From an uncultured Caryophanales bacterium (GTDB taxonomy: Bacteria; Bacillota_I; Bacilli_A; RFN20; CAG-826), in NCBI GenBank assembly GCA_946410525.1, contig CAMKAQ010000040.1:1-7348 (forward strand): a stretch of 7,348 nucleotides of DNA, given 5' to 3'. The number at the start of each line of letters is the position of its first letter. The first letter of the stretch is position 1. The notes beneath the pieces were generated by a model, which did no database searches, was not told the DNA's origin, and saw only the letters and a program-made list of their open reading frames with translations. Shown piece after piece: positions 6,449 through 7,348 of the stretch. The translations under genes and the position numbers were made by a program.

Positions 6449-6742
6449 ATGAGCGAAATACCAAACGAGAAAATCTTGACCAAGATGGAAGAGCTCCTCA
6501 ATGTGGCCAGCGACTACACGAGGCTAAAGATCCTCTATGCGATCATGGACGAAGACAAATCCGTCTCCACGATCGTAGAAGAAGTGGGCGCCAGCCAGTC
6601 TTTGGTATCCCATCAGCTTAAGGTTCTTAAAAAAGCCAATTTGGTTGCCACCCACAAGGAAGGTACCAAGGTCTTCTATAAGTTAGCGGACGAACATGTA
6701 AACTCACTCCTCAAAGTCGTGCAGCAGCACGCGGAAGAGTAA
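6449..6742 (+). CDS. ArsR/SmtB-family metal-responsive transcriptional repressor
   Basis: 97-residue winged-helix DNA-binding repressor that should bind the two operators upstream and be released by metal. The recognition region is at about residues 38-66, including the family hallmark SLVSHQLKVLKKANLV. The C-terminal helix carries D81, H83, H94 and E97, with the same spacing as the alpha-5 zinc site of cyanobacterial SmtB (D104, H106, H117, E120). The protein has no cysteine, so the alpha-3N Cys site for Cd/Pb/As is absent, which favours Zn(II) (or Co/Ni) sensing as in SmtB/CzrA/ZiaR. The next gene begins 5 nt after the stop, clearly one operon. Start choice is uncertain: ATG 6449 has no SD, while an in-frame GTG at 6425 would add 8 residues but its SD-like AGGGAG overlaps the codon itself. 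I prefer 6449. Confidence 0.9.
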   Translation: MSEIPNEKILTKMEELLNVASDYTRLKILYAIMDEDKSVSTIVEEVGASQSLVSHQLKVLKKANLVATHKEGTKVFYKLADEHVNSLLKVVQQHAEE

Positions 6743-6747
6743 CACAC

Positions 6748-7348
6748 ATGATCGAAGAGAAAGATAAACACCATTGCTGTGACCATGATCATCATGACCA
6801 TGGCCACGAACACCACCATCATGATGATGAGTGCGAATGCCACGCCCATCACCACGAGGAAGAGCACGAACACGTACACAGAGGCGGCTGTCCATGCTGC
6901 CATCATGACGACGACGAAGAGGAAGAGCTGACCAAAGGCCGCCTTGCGTTTTTAATCTGTCGCTTAGCGGTAGGCCTGATTCTTGCCTTCCTTGGCTTAT
7001 TCCTTTGGAATGAGCAAAACCTTAGGGGGATGGGCCTATCCGACATGGCCGCCCTTTGGGTCAATTTCGCTATTATGGCGGTTGCCTATTTGGCTGTCGG
7101 TTATGACATCCTTTGGAAGACCATCAAGCATTTCAGGCACATTAAAGACCTGTTTGACGAAAACACATTGATGACGATTGCGACGATCGGCGCTTTCTGC
7201 CTCCGCTTCTTCGGAGAACAGCAAAACGAATTCTTCGAAGCGGTTATGGTCGTCTTTCTTTACCAGGTTGGCGAGTTATTTGAAGACATCTCAGTTGATA
7301 GAAGTAAGAAAGCCATCGAAGATGCTGTTGGCTTAAGAGCCAAGAAAG
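6748..7348 (+). CDS. P1B-type heavy-metal (probably Zn/Cd) exporting ATPase, N-terminal part (3' end outside window)
   Basis: The frame starts at ATG 6748, 8 nt after GGAAGAG (6733-6739), and stays open to the edge: 200 residues of a protein likely 600-700 long. Residues 8-53 form a metal-binding tail with 20 His and 7 Cys (CC at 10-11, CEC at 29-31, CPCC at 48-51), followed by an acidic run (54-60). There is no ferredoxin-like HMA domain with a GMxCxxC motif. Membrane helices lie at about 66-86, 102-122, 140-155 and 161-177. The stretch DENTLMTIATIGAF (137-150) and EAVMVVFLYQVGELFED (164-180) is the typical ZntA/CadA signature. The CPC metal site, DKTGT phosphorylation site and ATP-binding domains would follow beyond the window. 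Expected role: ATP-driven export of Zn2+ (also Cd2+/Pb2+) across the cytoplasmic membrane, controlled by the upstream repressor. Zn preference is inferred from the regulator and His-rich tail. Confidence 0.9.
   Translation, partial: MIEEKDKHHCCDHDHHDHGHEHHHHDDECECHAHHHEEEHEHVHRGGCPCCHHDDDEEEELTKGRLAFLICRLAVGLILAFLGLFLWNEQNLRGMGLSDMAALWVNFAIMAVAYLAVGYDILWKTIKHFRHIKDLFDENTLMTIATIGAFCLRFFGEQQNEFFEAVMVVFLYQVGELFEDISVDRSKKAIEDAVGLRAKK

Noticed and set aside
6412..6621. Plus-strand open frame from ATG 6412
   Set aside because: It overlaps the regulator in another frame, gives a low-complexity Arg-rich product, and its ATG would lie upstream of the predicted transcript start near 6417.
6676..6906. 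Minus-strand open frame that looks like a hydrophobic membrane protein rich in Met and Val
   Set aside because: It is the antisense of the His/Cys/Asp-rich start of the metal ATPase and the end of the regulator. CAT and CAC histidine codons read as ATG and GTG on the other strand, which creates the false hydrophobic pattern.
1..7348. Mycoplasma-type code (TGA as Trp), CRISPR arrays, tRNA or rRNA genes, transposons
   Set aside because: Genes use TGG for Trp and are complete without TGA readthrough. I saw no regularly spaced repeats beyond the two operators, no tRNA-like cloverleaf and no transposase or terminal repeats.

Overview
The window looks like chromosomal DNA of a low-to-mid GC Gram-positive-type bacterium (Bacillota, possibly an uncultured Erysipelotrichia- or Mollicutes-related lineage). 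Evidence for this is the AGGAGG-type ribosome binding sites, A/T-rich TATAAT promoters, a lipoprotein signal peptide, an ABC-FtsX fusion of a type common in Bacillota, and stem-loop plus T-tract terminators. TGG encodes tryptophan and no gene needs TGA read through, so the standard code is used. The exact lineage is inference. All genes lie on the + strand and almost all of the window is explained by six genes in several transcription units.

Layout: (1) 1-498, the C-terminal part of an AlkD-like DNA alkylation repair protein that enters from the left. (2) 580-1041, a small four-helix membrane protein of unknown function with its own SD and a weak promoter, closed by a terminator at 1058-1081. 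(3) 1132-2580, a lipoprotein carrying a complete HAD-superfamily phosphatase motif set, driven by an extended -10 promoter so close to the ATG that the mRNA would be nearly leaderless; terminator at 2634-2655. (4) 2756-6307, an 1183-residue MacB-type ABC ATPase/FtsX permease fusion with an extracellular domain of about 690 residues; terminator at 6325-6354. (5) 6449-6742 and 6748-end, a two-gene metal-resistance operon: an ArsR/SmtB-family repressor with a full SmtB-like alpha-5 zinc site, and a P1B-type metal-exporting ATPase with a His/Cys-rich N-terminus that runs off the right edge.

The regulator and ATPase clearly work together. Two identical-arm inverted repeats (ATATGAA-N6-TTCATAT), exactly 30 bp apart, surround and overlap the operon promoter. 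Metal binding to the repressor should release them and allow synthesis of the exporter. The other genes show no obvious functional link to each other, and terminators separate most of them.

The most notable points are the very large ABC ectodomain, whose isoleucine codon use differs from the rest of its own gene; the tandem metal-responsive operators; the His/Cys-rich N-terminus that stands at the start of the ATPase where a CxxC metal-binding domain is often found; and two genes (lipoprotein and regulator) that lack a usable Shine-Dalgarno but have extended -10 promoters just upstream of the ATG. I did not find a clearly new multi-gene system.
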